11,575 bases of DNA from JAWLCG01 sp041687295 (GCA_041687295.1 JAWLCG010000140.1:1-11575), one strand, 5' to 3'. Shown: positions 1-6,643, counted from the stretch's first letter. The notes: a model not told the origin generated them from the sequence alone. Numbers and translations are program-made.

Positions 1-2211
1 CTTTCCGACCCGGGCCGGCGTGACGGGGATGTACCAGGTGCAGTTGCCGTCGGTCTGGCGGACGGGGACCTCCCAGCTGTTGCTCGGCAGCGAGGGGCTG
101 CGCCGCGGGGCGCCGGCGTAGCCCTGCCCGACGCGGAGGGCGGCGTAGAGGGCCTCGCGCCCGCATCGGCCATGGACGGCGATGGCCAGGTACGCCCCCG
201 GCCGGGCCTGGTCGAGGGTGAACTCCAGCGTCCACGCCCGCTCGGCCGGGGCACGCCAGTAATGGCCCAGCAGGTTGCTCGCCCGCCAGCCGGTGCGGTC
301 GAGGGCAGCCCCCCGCCAGAAGCCGCGGACCTCGCGGATGCGGTCCGGACAGCCCTCCAGGCGGACGTAGCGGATGGGCCCGTCGTCGGGCAGCTCGGCG
401 GCGAGGCTGGGGTTGGCGAAGAAGCGCACGCGGCGCCACGTCCGCAGGTCGGCCGAGACGCTGGCCCAGACGCCCTCCTGGTCCTTCAGCGGCTGAAGGT
501 CGTAATCGTCGTCCACCTCCAGCACCAGCCGGTCGATGCGCGTGGGCCGGCCCAGGTCCAGCCGAAAGGCCCCGCCGCGGACCCGCAGCTCGCCCCAGCG
601 CCGGCAGACGGCAAAGGCGGTGTCGGGTTGGTCGTCGAAGAGGTAGCGGTCCCACAGGTGACGGCGGCGGAAGACGCCCTGGCCAAAGAACGCCTCGCGG
701 GCCTGCCGCACCGCCTCGATGTTCGTCGGGCCCGAGCGGTCGAGCTCGCGGACCTCCAGGGCGTTGCTGTCGGCGGCGAAGCAGGTGGCCTCGTAGAGGG
801 CCTCGGCGTCGTCGGGAACATCCGTCGGCTGCAGCTCGCCCAGCTTGCGGTGCCACGGCCCCGTCGGCGCCTCGCCGGCAAACTCCACGCGCAAGGTCCC
901 ATCGCCCTTCATCGACACCGGCTCCCCGTCGAGCCTCACCGACGCCGGCTCGGCACCCGTCACGCGGACCTCGGCCACGCTGCCCGGCTCACCCAGCAGC
1001 CGAAGGCGCGCGGGCCGGCCCGGCACGTCCTGCACGAGGTCGTAGTCACAGCCCTCCACGGCCGGCTCGTCGATCGGCCCCGTCGTCGCCAGCACCAGCA
1101 GCGAGCGGAACGGCAGCACCTCCACCTCGATGCTCGCCCCCGGCTCGAAGCGCCCGACCACCCGCTCGTGCGGGTGCAGCCTGCGGACTTCCACCGGCCC
1201 CTGGGCATCCAGGCCGATCGTCCCGTCCAGCCGAATCGTCCGCCGCACCGGTTCCCAAGTGAGGTTCCGCAGCGTGACCAGGCGGGTCTGCGCGTCGCCG
1301 CGGCTGACGGCGCTGGGCCCGAAGTCGGCCTCGTCCAGCACCAGGCCGTTGACCATGATCTCGCGGTAGCGGCGGTGCAGGTTGTAGATGCGGGCCAGCC
1401 GCCCCAGCTCGTCGTCGCGCAACAGCCAGGGGTTGCCGTAGATCTCTGGCGCGAGGATGAGGCAGCGGTTGAACGCCTGCAGGACCAGGTCGTCCTCCCA
1501 GTAGTCCAGGCACGACGAGAGGCACACGCCGTGGTCCTCGGTCAGGCGGACCAGCTCGGGCGGCAGGCCGCGGCGCAGGGCGCAGGCGCGGTTGTGCGTG
1601 GCGGGCGCGGTGTTGACCATGTGCACGTCGATGTAGGTCTCGGCCCCCTCCCACAGGAAGGTGGTGGCGTGCGGCAGGCCCTTGCCCAGGTCCAGGCGGT
1701 GGTTGAGCAGGATCAGGTCGGGGCTGTGGAGGCGGCAACGGGTCATCATCTCGACGAAGGCGTCCTGCTTGTCCGGGCGCAGCTGGCCGCAGACGGCGTC
1801 CATCTTGAACAGGGCGAAGGCGTGGTCGCGGCAGAGGGCCTCCATCATCTCGATGCGGTTGCGGGCGTCTTCGTCGCTCTCGCCGAACCCGTCCGGCCCG
1901 CCCCAGACGCCGAGCCTCGCCCCAAACCGCCGGGCCGCCTCGGCCAGCGGCCCGAAGCCGCGCGGAAACTGCCGGCGGAAGCGTTCCGAGACGGTCGAGC
2001 CGTAGAACTTCGCCCCGTCGATGGCCCCGGCGTCGAAGGCGTAGATATCCAGCACCATGCCGTACTCGTCGTGGAGGTGCTGAAAGAACGCCAGGTTCGC
2101 CAGCGTCTGGGCCTCGGTGGACCCCTCGTTGGTGTGGTTGATCCAGGAGAAGTACTGCGCACGCGAGGGGGTGGCCTCGTCGGCACCGGGGTAGACAGGC
2201 GTATCGGCCAT
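1..2211 (-). CDS. Clan GH-D-like TIM-barrel glycoside hydrolase (3' end cut by window edge)
   Basis: Reads 737 codons from ATG at 2211 to the window edge without a stop, so the C-terminus is missing. The protein opens SRAQYFSWINHTNEGSTEAQ and contains LDIYAFDAGAID and LGVWGGPDGFGE, which look like successive barrel strands. FKMD at residues 135-138 resembles the K-x-D nucleophile motif of alpha-galactosidase/GH31-type enzymes (Asp138). A Cys-rich stretch ending CLDYWEDD, about residues 235-245, could carry the acid/base. The barrel spans roughly residues 15-275 and a beta domain follows to about 400. Residues about 490-625 look like an F5/8 (discoidin-like) carbohydrate-binding fold with the segments SADLRTWRRVRFFAN and IRYVRLEG. 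There is no signal peptide. GAGGA lies about 6 nt before this ATG. An in-frame ATG four codons upstream (2223) lacks such a site. It probably cleaves glycosides, but the substrate is unknown. The family assignment is by motif only. Confidence 0.82.
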   Translation of the reverse strand, partial: MADTPVYPGADEATPSRAQYFSWINHTNEGSTEAQTLANLAFFQHLHDEYGMVLDIYAFDAGAIDGAKFYGSTVSERFRRQFPRGFGPLAEAARRFGARLGVWGGPDGFGESDEDARNRIEMMEALCRDHAFALFKMDAVCGQLRPDKQDAFVEMMTRCRLHSPDLILLNHRLDLGKGLPHATTFLWEGAETYIDVHMVNTAPATHNRACALRRGLPPELVRLTEDHGVCLSSCLDYWEDDLVLQAFNRCLILAPEIYGNPWLLRDDELGRLARIYNLHRRYREIMVNGLVLDEADFGPSAVSRGDAQTRLVTLRNLTWEPVRRTIRLDGTIGLDAQGPVEVRRLHPHERVVGRFEPGASIEVEVLPFRSLLVLATTGPIDEPAVEGCDYDLVQDVPGRPARLRLLGEPGSVAEVRVTGAEPASVRLDGEPVSMKGDGTLRVEFAGEAPTGPWHRKLGELQPTDVPDDAEALYEATCFAADSNALEVRELDRSGPTNIEAVRQAREAFFGQGVFRRRHLWDRYLFDDQPDTAFAVCRRWGELRVRGGAFRLDLGRPTRIDRLVLEVDDDYDLQPLKDQEGVWASVSADLRTWRRVRFFANPSLAAELPDDGPIRYVRLEGCPDRIREVRGFWRGAALDRTGWRASNLLGHYWRAPAERAWTLEFTLDQARPGAYLAIAVHGRCGREALYAALRVGQGYAGAPRRSPSLPSNSWEVPVRQTDGNCTWYIPVTPARVGK

Positions 2212-2457
2212 GGGAGTCCTCATGCGTTGGAGGCTGCCGCGCCGCGGGCCAACCGGCGACCTGCGGCGGCAAGGCCCCAGCATGCCGGCCCCGGGCCGGT
2301 CGGTCAAGGGCCCGGCTCAAAGCGGTAGCCGACCTCGCGGACGTGCGGGTGCGGCGGGCCGGGGCAGGGACTCACCCGACCCGATGCCCACCGATGGCAA
2401 CCCGTGGGCTTGGGTTGGCGTCGCACCGGGGATGCGCGGGCGCGAACGACACAGCGG
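2212..2457. other. Intergenic spacer between two minus-strand hydrolase-like genes
   Basis: This 246-bp stretch holds repeat copy A (2383-2414) and otherwise GC-rich sequence with no convincing promoter. A 23-codon open frame on the minus strand (2375-2304) ends VREVGYRFEPGP and then a stop. Its tail resembles the end of an OmpR-type winged-helix domain, but it is too short to call a gene. Confidence 0.5.
2383..2414 (+). repeat. Dispersed 32-bp palindromic repeat, copy A (degenerate)
   Basis: Begins GATGCCCACC and ends CGTGGGCTTGGG, the same frame as copies at 4981-5012 and 11315-11346, but with substitutions in the inner stem, so only the outer five base pairs still match well. It lies between the stop of the TIM-barrel gene at 2458 and the start of the next minus-strand gene at 2211. 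The ten bases CTTGGGTTGG at its right end are shared with copy C read in the opposite orientation. No T-run follows, so a classical terminator is unlikely. Confidence 0.6.
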
Positions 2458-3420
2458 TTACCCTCCCCCGCGCCACTTCGCCAGGGCGGCGCCGATGGGG
2501 GGCATGAAGCGGTCGGGCTCGGCCAGGCCGTAGGGGTAGTAGTAGAACACCAGGTGGTCGGGGCCGGCGGCGAGGAACTCGGGGAGGCGCTGCAGCGTCA
2601 GCTCCAGGGCGGGCGCGTCGAGCAGCTGGGTCTCCAGCAGGACGAAGCTTCGCCGGCCGTTGGCGGCCGCGGCGGTGCGGAACCGCTCGAAGTTACCCAG
2701 CAGCACCTTGCCACCGCCGCCCTCGCCGGTGGCCAGCTCGCCGGGCCGCCAGCACTTGCCATCGCAGCCGAACTCGTCGAGCCGGTCGATGGCGGCACAG
2801 GCTCGCACCTGTTCGTCGGGGCAGCTGGCGTAGAGGAAGCTGCTGATCGTCAGCTGCGGGTGGCGCTGGCGAATGAGCCGATTGGCCTGACCAAAGCACG
2901 CGACGGTGCCCGCCAGCCGATCGGCCGGGCCGGCGGGTCGGCCCAGGGCCCTCTTCGCCCACTCGCTGTGATCTTCGCCCTCGAGGCTCTTGAGCTCGTC
3001 CCAGACCAGGCCCGTGAAGCCCAGCTCATCGACCATCCGCCCGACCGTCTCAGCCAGGAAGGCGGGCGTGTCGGGGTGAAAGACGCTCACCTGCGGGCCG
3101 AAGCATTCGACGGGCGACCCGTCGGCCCGGCGGGCCCACGTGTCGGGCCGACCGATCGCGAAGTAGCCCGGCGCCCGGTGCCAGCCAGCCACCAGGCCAC
3201 CCAAGCGCGACGGGATCAGCCGGCACTCCAGGCCCGCTCGCCCCACCTGCTCGCGGACCATCGGCAGGTTGCTGCCGAGCAGGTCCGCCTCGTGCATGCC
3301 GACGTAGACGCCGTCGGCCCCGTGGTCGCGCATCCAGGCAAGGTCCTCGCGCACGTGCCGCGGCACGATGCACAGGTCCTGCCCGTGAAAGTAGTACACG
3401 CTCAGTCGTCGCTGGCCCAT
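2458..3420 (-). CDS. Unassigned TIM-barrel-like protein (putative glycosidase-related), 320 aa
   Basis: I do not recognise a named family. The protein begins MGQRRLSVYYFHGQDL. It alternates hydrophobic strands with helices in the manner of a (beta/alpha)8 barrel: GADGVYVGMHEAD, LECRLIPSRLGG, LGFTGLVWDELKS, LTISSFLYAS, RSFVLLETQLLD, LVFYYYPYGLAEPD. The acidic pair Asp141-Glu142 in VWDELK sits where barrel glycosidases often place a catalytic acid; that role is inferred. There is no signal peptide. The frame stays open far upstream, antisense to the amidohydrolase gene, but GGAGG five bases before ATG 3420 and the start of sensible barrel sequence fix the start here. It ends TAA 247 nt upstream of the next minus-strand gene and diverges from the amidohydrolase gene. 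Membership of the same carbohydrate pathway is likely but unproven. Confidence 0.8.
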   Translation of the reverse strand: MGQRRLSVYYFHGQDLCIVPRHVREDLAWMRDHGADGVYVGMHEADLLGSNLPMVREQVGRAGLECRLIPSRLGGLVAGWHRAPGYFAIGRPDTWARRADGSPVECFGPQVSVFHPDTPAFLAETVGRMVDELGFTGLVWDELKSLEGEDHSEWAKRALGRPAGPADRLAGTVACFGQANRLIRQRHPQLTISSFLYASCPDEQVRACAAIDRLDEFGCDGKCWRPGELATGEGGGGKVLLGNFERFRTAAAANGRRSFVLLETQLLDAPALELTLQRLPEFLAAGPDHLVFYYYPYGLAEPDRFMPPIGAALAKWRGGG

Positions 3421-3424
3421 GGGC

Positions 3425-3430
3425 ACCTCC
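3425..3430 (-). promoter_or_regulatory. Ribosome binding site deciding the start at 3420
   Basis: GGAGGT on the minus strand, five bases before the ATG when counted from GGAGG. It selects this ATG over the much longer open frame that continues upstream antisense to the neighbouring gene. Confidence 0.7.
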
Positions 3431-3502
3431 AGGCCTCCATGGTAGCGACGCCGGCCCGGCTGTCCAGCGGCCGGGTGCGTTGACAGCGACGGACCGGCGG
3501 GC

Positions 3503-3531
3503 TTGCCAGGGCGAGGCCACCTCGATACGAT
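3503..3531 (+). promoter_or_regulatory. Candidate sigma70-type promoter for the amidohydrolase gene
   Basis: TTGCCA (3503-3508) and TACGAT (3526-3531) are separated by 17 bp. They match the consensus at 5/6 and 4/6 positions. A transcript from here would carry a roughly 150-nt leader containing the palindrome at 3603-3616. A perfect TTGACA at 3480-3485 has no good partner at the right distance. This is pattern matching only; planctomycete promoters often deviate. Confidence 0.35.
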
Positions 3532-3602
3532 GGCCGATGGATTCCTCGGTCGGCGGGAGGACCGCCGGCCGAGGCTGTTGGGCCGTCCACTCCAAACCGT
3601 CG

Positions 3603-3638
3603 GGTGCCATGGCACCCCGGTTGGGGCACCCCGTTTGG
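3603..3638. repeat. Perfect 14-bp palindrome overlapping a 14-bp tandem duplication
   Basis: GGTGCCATGGCACC (3603-3616) equals its own reverse complement. Its right half runs into two adjacent copies, GGCACCCCGGTTGG (3611-3624) and GGCACCCCGTTTGG (3625-3638), which differ at one base. The block lies in the intergenic space between divergent genes, 47 bp before the amidohydrolase start codon. It could be an operator for a dimeric repressor or a leader hairpin; neither is shown. Confidence 0.6.
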
Positions 3639-3684
3639 GGGCTGGACGGTGCCGAGCGATGTCACTTCCAGAGCGAGGTTTGCC

Positions 3685-4923
3685 ATGAGCGCCATTCGCG
3701 AGTTCGTCCAGGCCGAGCCCCTCTTCGACAACCACGAGCACCAGAACGGTTTCTCGGCCATCGAGGGCCAGAAGAAGGACCTGGACTTCCGCGCCTTCGG
3801 CGGCTACCTGACGGCCGACCTGGCCACAGCCGCCGGGCGGGCACCGGGCAAGGGCCAGGACGCGGAGTTCTGGGAGGCCTGGCAATTCGCCCGCACGACC
3901 GGCTACGGGCAGGCGACGCAGCTGGCCTGCCGGGCGATGCTGGAGATGGACTTCTCGGCCGAGAACGCCGGGGCCATCACCGCCGCCCTGCGCGACTACG
4001 CCGCCCCGCGCTCGGGCCGACAGATCTACGAGGAGCTCTTCGCCCTGGCCAACGTCCGCTGGGCCGTCTGCGACGAGTGCTGGGACAGCCCGACGAAGCT
4101 GGCGTTCTTCAGCGGCCAGGAGCACCCGGACTTCTTTGGCCACGCCCTGCGCTACGACGCCGTGATCGGTCTGAGCCACCGCGACCAGGTGGCGGGCTTC
4201 GAGCGGGCGATGGACTGCACGATCCAGCGGCTGAGCGACCTCGACGCCGCCCTGGACGCCTACACTGACCGGGCCCGTCAGGGCGGCAAGCTGGTGGCGA
4301 TGAAGTCGGCGATGGCCTACCTGTGCCCGCTGCGGTTCGAGCATTCCAGCTACGCCGACGCCGAGCGGGCCTTCGAGCAGCTCATGCAGGGCCGGCCCGC
4401 CGACACCGAGCCGCTGCGGGGCTACCTGTTCCACCGCTTCGTCCAACGGGCCCGCGAGTTCGCCCTGCCCGTGCAGATCCACACCGGCTACCTCGCGGGC
4501 AACTGGGGCAGCCCCGCCCAGGGCGACCCGACCGGGCTGATCCCCATCTTCCAGCGCTACCGTGGCGTGCAGTTCGACCTGTTCCACGCGGGCTGGCCCT
4601 ATAGCGAGCTGATGGGCGCGATCGGCAAGAGCTTCCCCAACGTCCACCTCGACCTGTGCTGGGCGTGGTCGATGAACCCCGCCGCCATGGAGCGGACGCT
4701 GGAGGAGTGGCTCTCGGCCGTGCCGCACAACAAGATCTTCGGCTTCGGCGGCGACACGGGCGCCCCCTACCCGGCCGTGGGATACGCCCTGCAGGCCCGG
4801 CAGGGCATCGCCAACGTCCTGGAGCGGATGGTGGACCGGGGCCAGTACGACCTGCCCACCGCCCAGCAGGTCGCCCGGCGGATCATGCACGAGAACGCCC
4901 GCGCGCTCTACGCGATGGGCTAG
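3685..4923 (+). CDS. Metal-dependent amidohydrolase (amidohydrolase_2-like), 412 aa
   Basis: A (beta/alpha)8 metallohydrolase of the amidohydrolase superfamily. The visible metal or catalytic residues come in the expected order: His17-x-His19 in DNHEHQ after strand 1, His266 in VQIHTG, His301 in DLFHAG, and Asp357 in GFGGDTGAPYP. The C-terminus ARRIMHENARALYAMG is the helix that typically closes this family. At 412 aa it is longer than many decarboxylase-type members, with an inserted helical region about residues 40-130. The layout recalls uronate-isomerase-like members, but the reaction cannot be fixed from sequence. ATG 3685 is preceded by GAGG with six bases spacing. The in-frame upstream ATG at 3604 lies inside the palindrome and was rejected. 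It diverges from the TIM-barrel gene at 3420 and converges with the small gene ending at 5069. It probably acts on a sugar acid or related metabolite in the cytoplasm. Confidence 0.93.
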   Translation: MSAIREFVQAEPLFDNHEHQNGFSAIEGQKKDLDFRAFGGYLTADLATAAGRAPGKGQDAEFWEAWQFARTTGYGQATQLACRAMLEMDFSAENAGAITAALRDYAAPRSGRQIYEELFALANVRWAVCDECWDSPTKLAFFSGQEHPDFFGHALRYDAVIGLSHRDQVAGFERAMDCTIQRLSDLDAALDAYTDRARQGGKLVAMKSAMAYLCPLRFEHSSYADAERAFEQLMQGRPADTEPLRGYLFHRFVQRAREFALPVQIHTGYLAGNWGSPAQGDPTGLIPIFQRYRGVQFDLFHAGWPYSELMGAIGKSFPNVHLDLCWAWSMNPAAMERTLEEWLSAVPHNKIFGFGGDTGAPYPAVGYALQARQGIANVLERMVDRGQYDLPTAQQVARRIMHENARALYAMG

Positions 4924-4950
4924 ACCGGTTTGCGCCCGGACCTGCGGGCA

Positions 4951-5043
4951 CGTTGTGCCTCGACATGAACGGCCCGGCCCGATGCCCACGGAAAGCATTC
5001 CGTGGGCTTGGGCAGGACCTTCGACCCACCCGCAGGCACAACG
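4951..5043. repeat. Palindromic repeat, copy B, with inverted outer ends (REP-like)
   Basis: The core at 4981-5012 contains CCCACGGAA, four loop bases, then TTCCGTGGG, a perfect 9-bp stem. It is flanked by GATG on the left and CTTGGG on the right. Outer 9-mers CGTTGTGCC (4951-4959) and GGCACAACG (5035-5043) are exact inverted copies, giving a 93-bp unit. The unit lies between convergent stop codons (4923 and 5069), where a bidirectional transcription barrier would be useful. No T-run follows, so any termination role would have to come from the stem alone. Confidence 0.75.
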
Positions 5044-5068
5044 GCAGGACGGTCTGAGCCGGCCGGGC

Positions 5069-5536
5069 CTACTGCTTGGCCAGCTCGTAAAATCCGTGGC
5101 CGATGTCGCGGAGCCTGCCCTGGCGGACCAGTTCGCGCCAGACGGCCTCGGGGTATTCGCTGGGGGCGGGAATGGCGTGGATGCTCGAGCCCTCGCCCTT
5201 GCTCAGCTGGCTGTGGCCGCCGATGCGGCTCTCGTCGTCCAGGCGGTCCAGGGCGAGGCGCTTGCGGAAGGCGCGGAAGGCCTTGCGGCAGGTGTCGGCG
5301 TCGGGCACGTCGGCGGGCTCGGCGGGTGCCGCCGGCGTGCGGAGCTGGTCGATCAGCTCCAGCAGGCTCGGCAGGTCGCGCATGCCCACCACGTGCGACA
5401 CCCGCCCGGCCGGCAGGTCGGTGCCCCCCAGCAGGCGATAGACCTGCTTCCACTCCCCCGACGCCCGGCGCGGGTCGGGGTAGCTGCGGATCGCCGTCAC
5501 CAGCGCGTCCAACTGTGTGAGGATGTCCTCAGGCAT
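5069..5536 (-). CDS. Small uncharacterised protein, 155 aa
   Basis: No named domain is recognised. The N-terminal half (MPEDILTQLDALVTAIRSYP, residues 1-20, onward to about residue 75) is helical and contains a WKQVYRLLGG segment. A short Ala/Pro linker follows. The C-terminal half, about residues 80-155, is rich in charged residues: CRKAFRAFRKRLALDRLDDES, a Gly/Ser segment, then PEAVWRELVRQGRLRDIGHGFYELAK. That last part reads like a small winged-helix or nucleic-acid-binding tail, but this is only an impression. I recall similar anonymous proteins in planctomycetes but cannot verify it. ATG 5536 is preceded by AAGGA about eight bases upstream. The frame stays open further upstream only through the structured spacer, which looks non-coding. 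It may be cotranscribed with the methyltransferase gene 163 nt upstream, unless the intervening stem-loop stops transcription. It is convergent with the amidohydrolase gene. Confidence 0.83.
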   Translation of the reverse strand: MPEDILTQLDALVTAIRSYPDPRRASGEWKQVYRLLGGTDLPAGRVSHVVGMRDLPSLLELIDQLRTPAAPAEPADVPDADTCRKAFRAFRKRLALDRLDDESRIGGHSQLSKGEGSSIHAIPAPSEYPEAVWRELVRQGRLRDIGHGFYELAKQ

Positions 5537-5557
5537 GGGCGGTATCCTTTTGTCTGG

Positions 5558-5671
5558 GTGCCCCGGGCAAGCCGCAGGCTCGCCCGGCCGGGGCGGGACC
5601 GGGCCGCCTGGTGCACCCGCCTCCGCCCTCGACCGGGCGAGCGGCGCTGACGCCCCGCTTGCCCGGGGCAC
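5558..5671. repeat. Nested long inverted repeat between methyltransferase gene and 155-aa gene
   Basis: GTGCCCCGGGCAAGC (5558-5572) is an exact inverted copy of 5657-5671. Inside it GCTCGCCCGG (5578-5587) pairs with CCGGGCGAGC (5633-5642). Together they could fold the whole 114-bp spacer into one long imperfect hairpin. It lies after the methyltransferase stop (5700) and before the start of the next gene (5536), so it could act as a terminator, a processing site or an mRNA stabiliser. It has no coding content that I can see. Confidence 0.65.
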
Positions 5672-5699
5672 TCCGCCACACGGTCGATCGGCCCACGCT

Positions 5700-6326
5700 C
5701 TAGCGGGCCCGGCGGGACTGCTTGCGGAACAGGCGGATGCCCTCGCGGCCATTGTAGGTCATCAGCAGGGCGCCGGCGGCGGCGAACCGCTCGAAGAGCC
5801 GCTCGATCACCTGCTCCTCGCCGGGCCAGGGGTAGGCGAAGACCAGGTCGAAGTCGTCGATCTCCAGGTCCATCTGCTCGTAGGGGTCGGGCCCGCCGAC
5901 GGCGAGCCACTGGAACTCCTCGGTGTCCTCGGCGATGTCCTGGCCCCCGGCGGGCACGAAGTTGCCGTAGCAGAACGCCGCCCGCACGTGGTGGTCGCGG
6001 GCGAGGCTCTCGGCCAGGTCCACCAGCTCGACCTCGAACTCGATGCCGCACGCGTCGAAGCCCAGCATCGCCGCCAGGCAGGTCACCACGCCGGCGCCGC
6101 TGCCCCACTCGCAGAACAGCCGGCCCGGCGCGAGCCGCTCGCGGGCCACGGCGGCCAGGGCGGAACAGACCATCGCGAAGTCGCTGGGCACGAAGGAGGG
6201 GATCGGCTCGTTGAGGTGCGCCTCGACGAACGCGTCGATCCGCGCCAGGGCGTCGTCTATGAGCCGCTGGGCCTCGGGCGGCACCGGCGGCAGCGATTCG
6301 GGCAGCGTCAGTGGAATTAGCGGCAT
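5700..6326 (-). CDS. Class I SAM-dependent methyltransferase-like protein, 208 aa
   Basis: The Rossmann-type SAM-binding core is visible. LFCEWGSGAGVVTCLAAMLG is motif I (the E-x-G-x-G-x-G pattern). GIEFEVELVDLAESLA is motif II, with an acidic residue at the end of beta-2 to hold the ribose. DDFDLVFAYPWPGEE is the motif IV region, and GALLMTYNGREGIRLFRK is the later strand region. About 75 N-terminal residues form a helical lead-in (PPEAQRLIDDALARIDAFVE). The substrate is unknown; rRNA, protein and small-molecule targets are all possible. ATG 6326 has no Shine-Dalgarno. TATCCT preceded by TGG ends six bases before the ATG, which suggests a leaderless message. The frame continues upstream into the repeat element, but that part is not protein-like. 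It ends TAG. The 155-aa gene follows 163 nt downstream after a long hairpin. Confidence 0.9.
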   Translation of the reverse strand: MPLIPLTLPESLPPVPPEAQRLIDDALARIDAFVEAHLNEPIPSFVPSDFAMVCSALAAVARERLAPGRLFCEWGSGAGVVTCLAAMLGFDACGIEFEVELVDLAESLARDHHVRAAFCYGNFVPAGGQDIAEDTEEFQWLAVGGPDPYEQMDLEIDDFDLVFAYPWPGEEQVIERLFERFAAAGALLMTYNGREGIRLFRKQSRRAR

Positions 6327-6332
6327 GGCGAC

Positions 6333-6341
6333 AGGATACCA
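6333..6341 (-). promoter_or_regulatory. Candidate extended -10 promoter for a leaderless methyltransferase mRNA
   Basis: On the minus strand TGG-TATCCT fits the extended -10 pattern TGn-TATAAT (4/6 in the hexamer). It ends six bases before the ATG at 6326, so transcription would start at or next to the start codon. No purine-rich ribosome site is present. The -35 region 17 bp upstream (TTACCG) is poor. Confidence 0.35.
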
Positions 6342-6521
6342 TGAACCGTCGGCCCCGGTAAGCGCGATCTGCGCCCCCCTTCTCCAAGCCCACGGAGGCA
6401 ATCCTATGATATCTACACAAGTCCAAAGGGCGAGGCCTGGAAAACTCGCACGCACCCGGACCGGGGCTGACCTCTGGGGCTTGCCGGTACGGTGCCAGGC
6501 ATCCCCACCCGACTGGCTCAA

Positions 6522-6593
6522 TCCTTCAGCCCTGAAGGGGCGCCGGATCGGAGCCCCGGAGGGGCGCTGGATCGGAGCCCCGAAGGGGCGCCA
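6522..6593 (+). repeat. Three tandem 24-bp units, left arm of the mirror
   Basis: Units at 6522-6545, 6546-6569 and 6570-6593 have an exact 24-base period. The second and third begin GATCGGAGCCCC and differ at only a few positions; the first is more diverged at its 5' end. Each unit contains GCCCC-GAA/GGA-GGGGC, a small self-complementary hairpin. Confidence 0.8.
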
Positions 6594-6601
6594 GTTTTTA
6601 G

Positions 6602-6621
6602 CCGGGGGCGTGAGCCCCCGG
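6602..6621. repeat. GC hairpin with GTGA loop
   Basis: CCGGGGGC (6602-6609) pairs perfectly with GCCCCCGG (6614-6621) around GTGA, a GNRA-type tetraloop if transcribed on the plus strand. TTTAG precedes it. An inverted partner with a TTAC loop (GTAA on the minus strand) lies at 6722-6739. Confidence 0.8.
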
Positions 6622-6643
6622 AACAGGCGTCCCCCAATGCGCC

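Noticed and set aside
1046..2320. 424-codon minus-strand open frame overlapping the first gene
   Set aside because: Wrong frame. The translation is Arg/Pro-rich low complexity, while the neighbouring frame yields the barrel protein.
172..2328. 718-codon open frame on the plus strand
   Set aside because: It is antisense to the hydrolase gene, lacks recognisable domains, is rich in Arg/Gly/Ala/Pro, and arises from GC-rich codon bias. The minus-strand frame gives coherent barrel motifs.
3480..3485. TTGACA as -35 box for the amidohydrolase gene
   Set aside because: No acceptable -10 lies 16-18 bp downstream. The TTGCCA/TACGAT pair further on is better.
3421..4998. Upstream extension of the minus-strand frame of the 320-aa gene, antisense to the amidohydrolase gene
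   Set aside because: The extension has no domain, and the opposite strand encodes a clear amidohydrolase with all metal ligands. GGAGG marks ATG 3420 as the real start.
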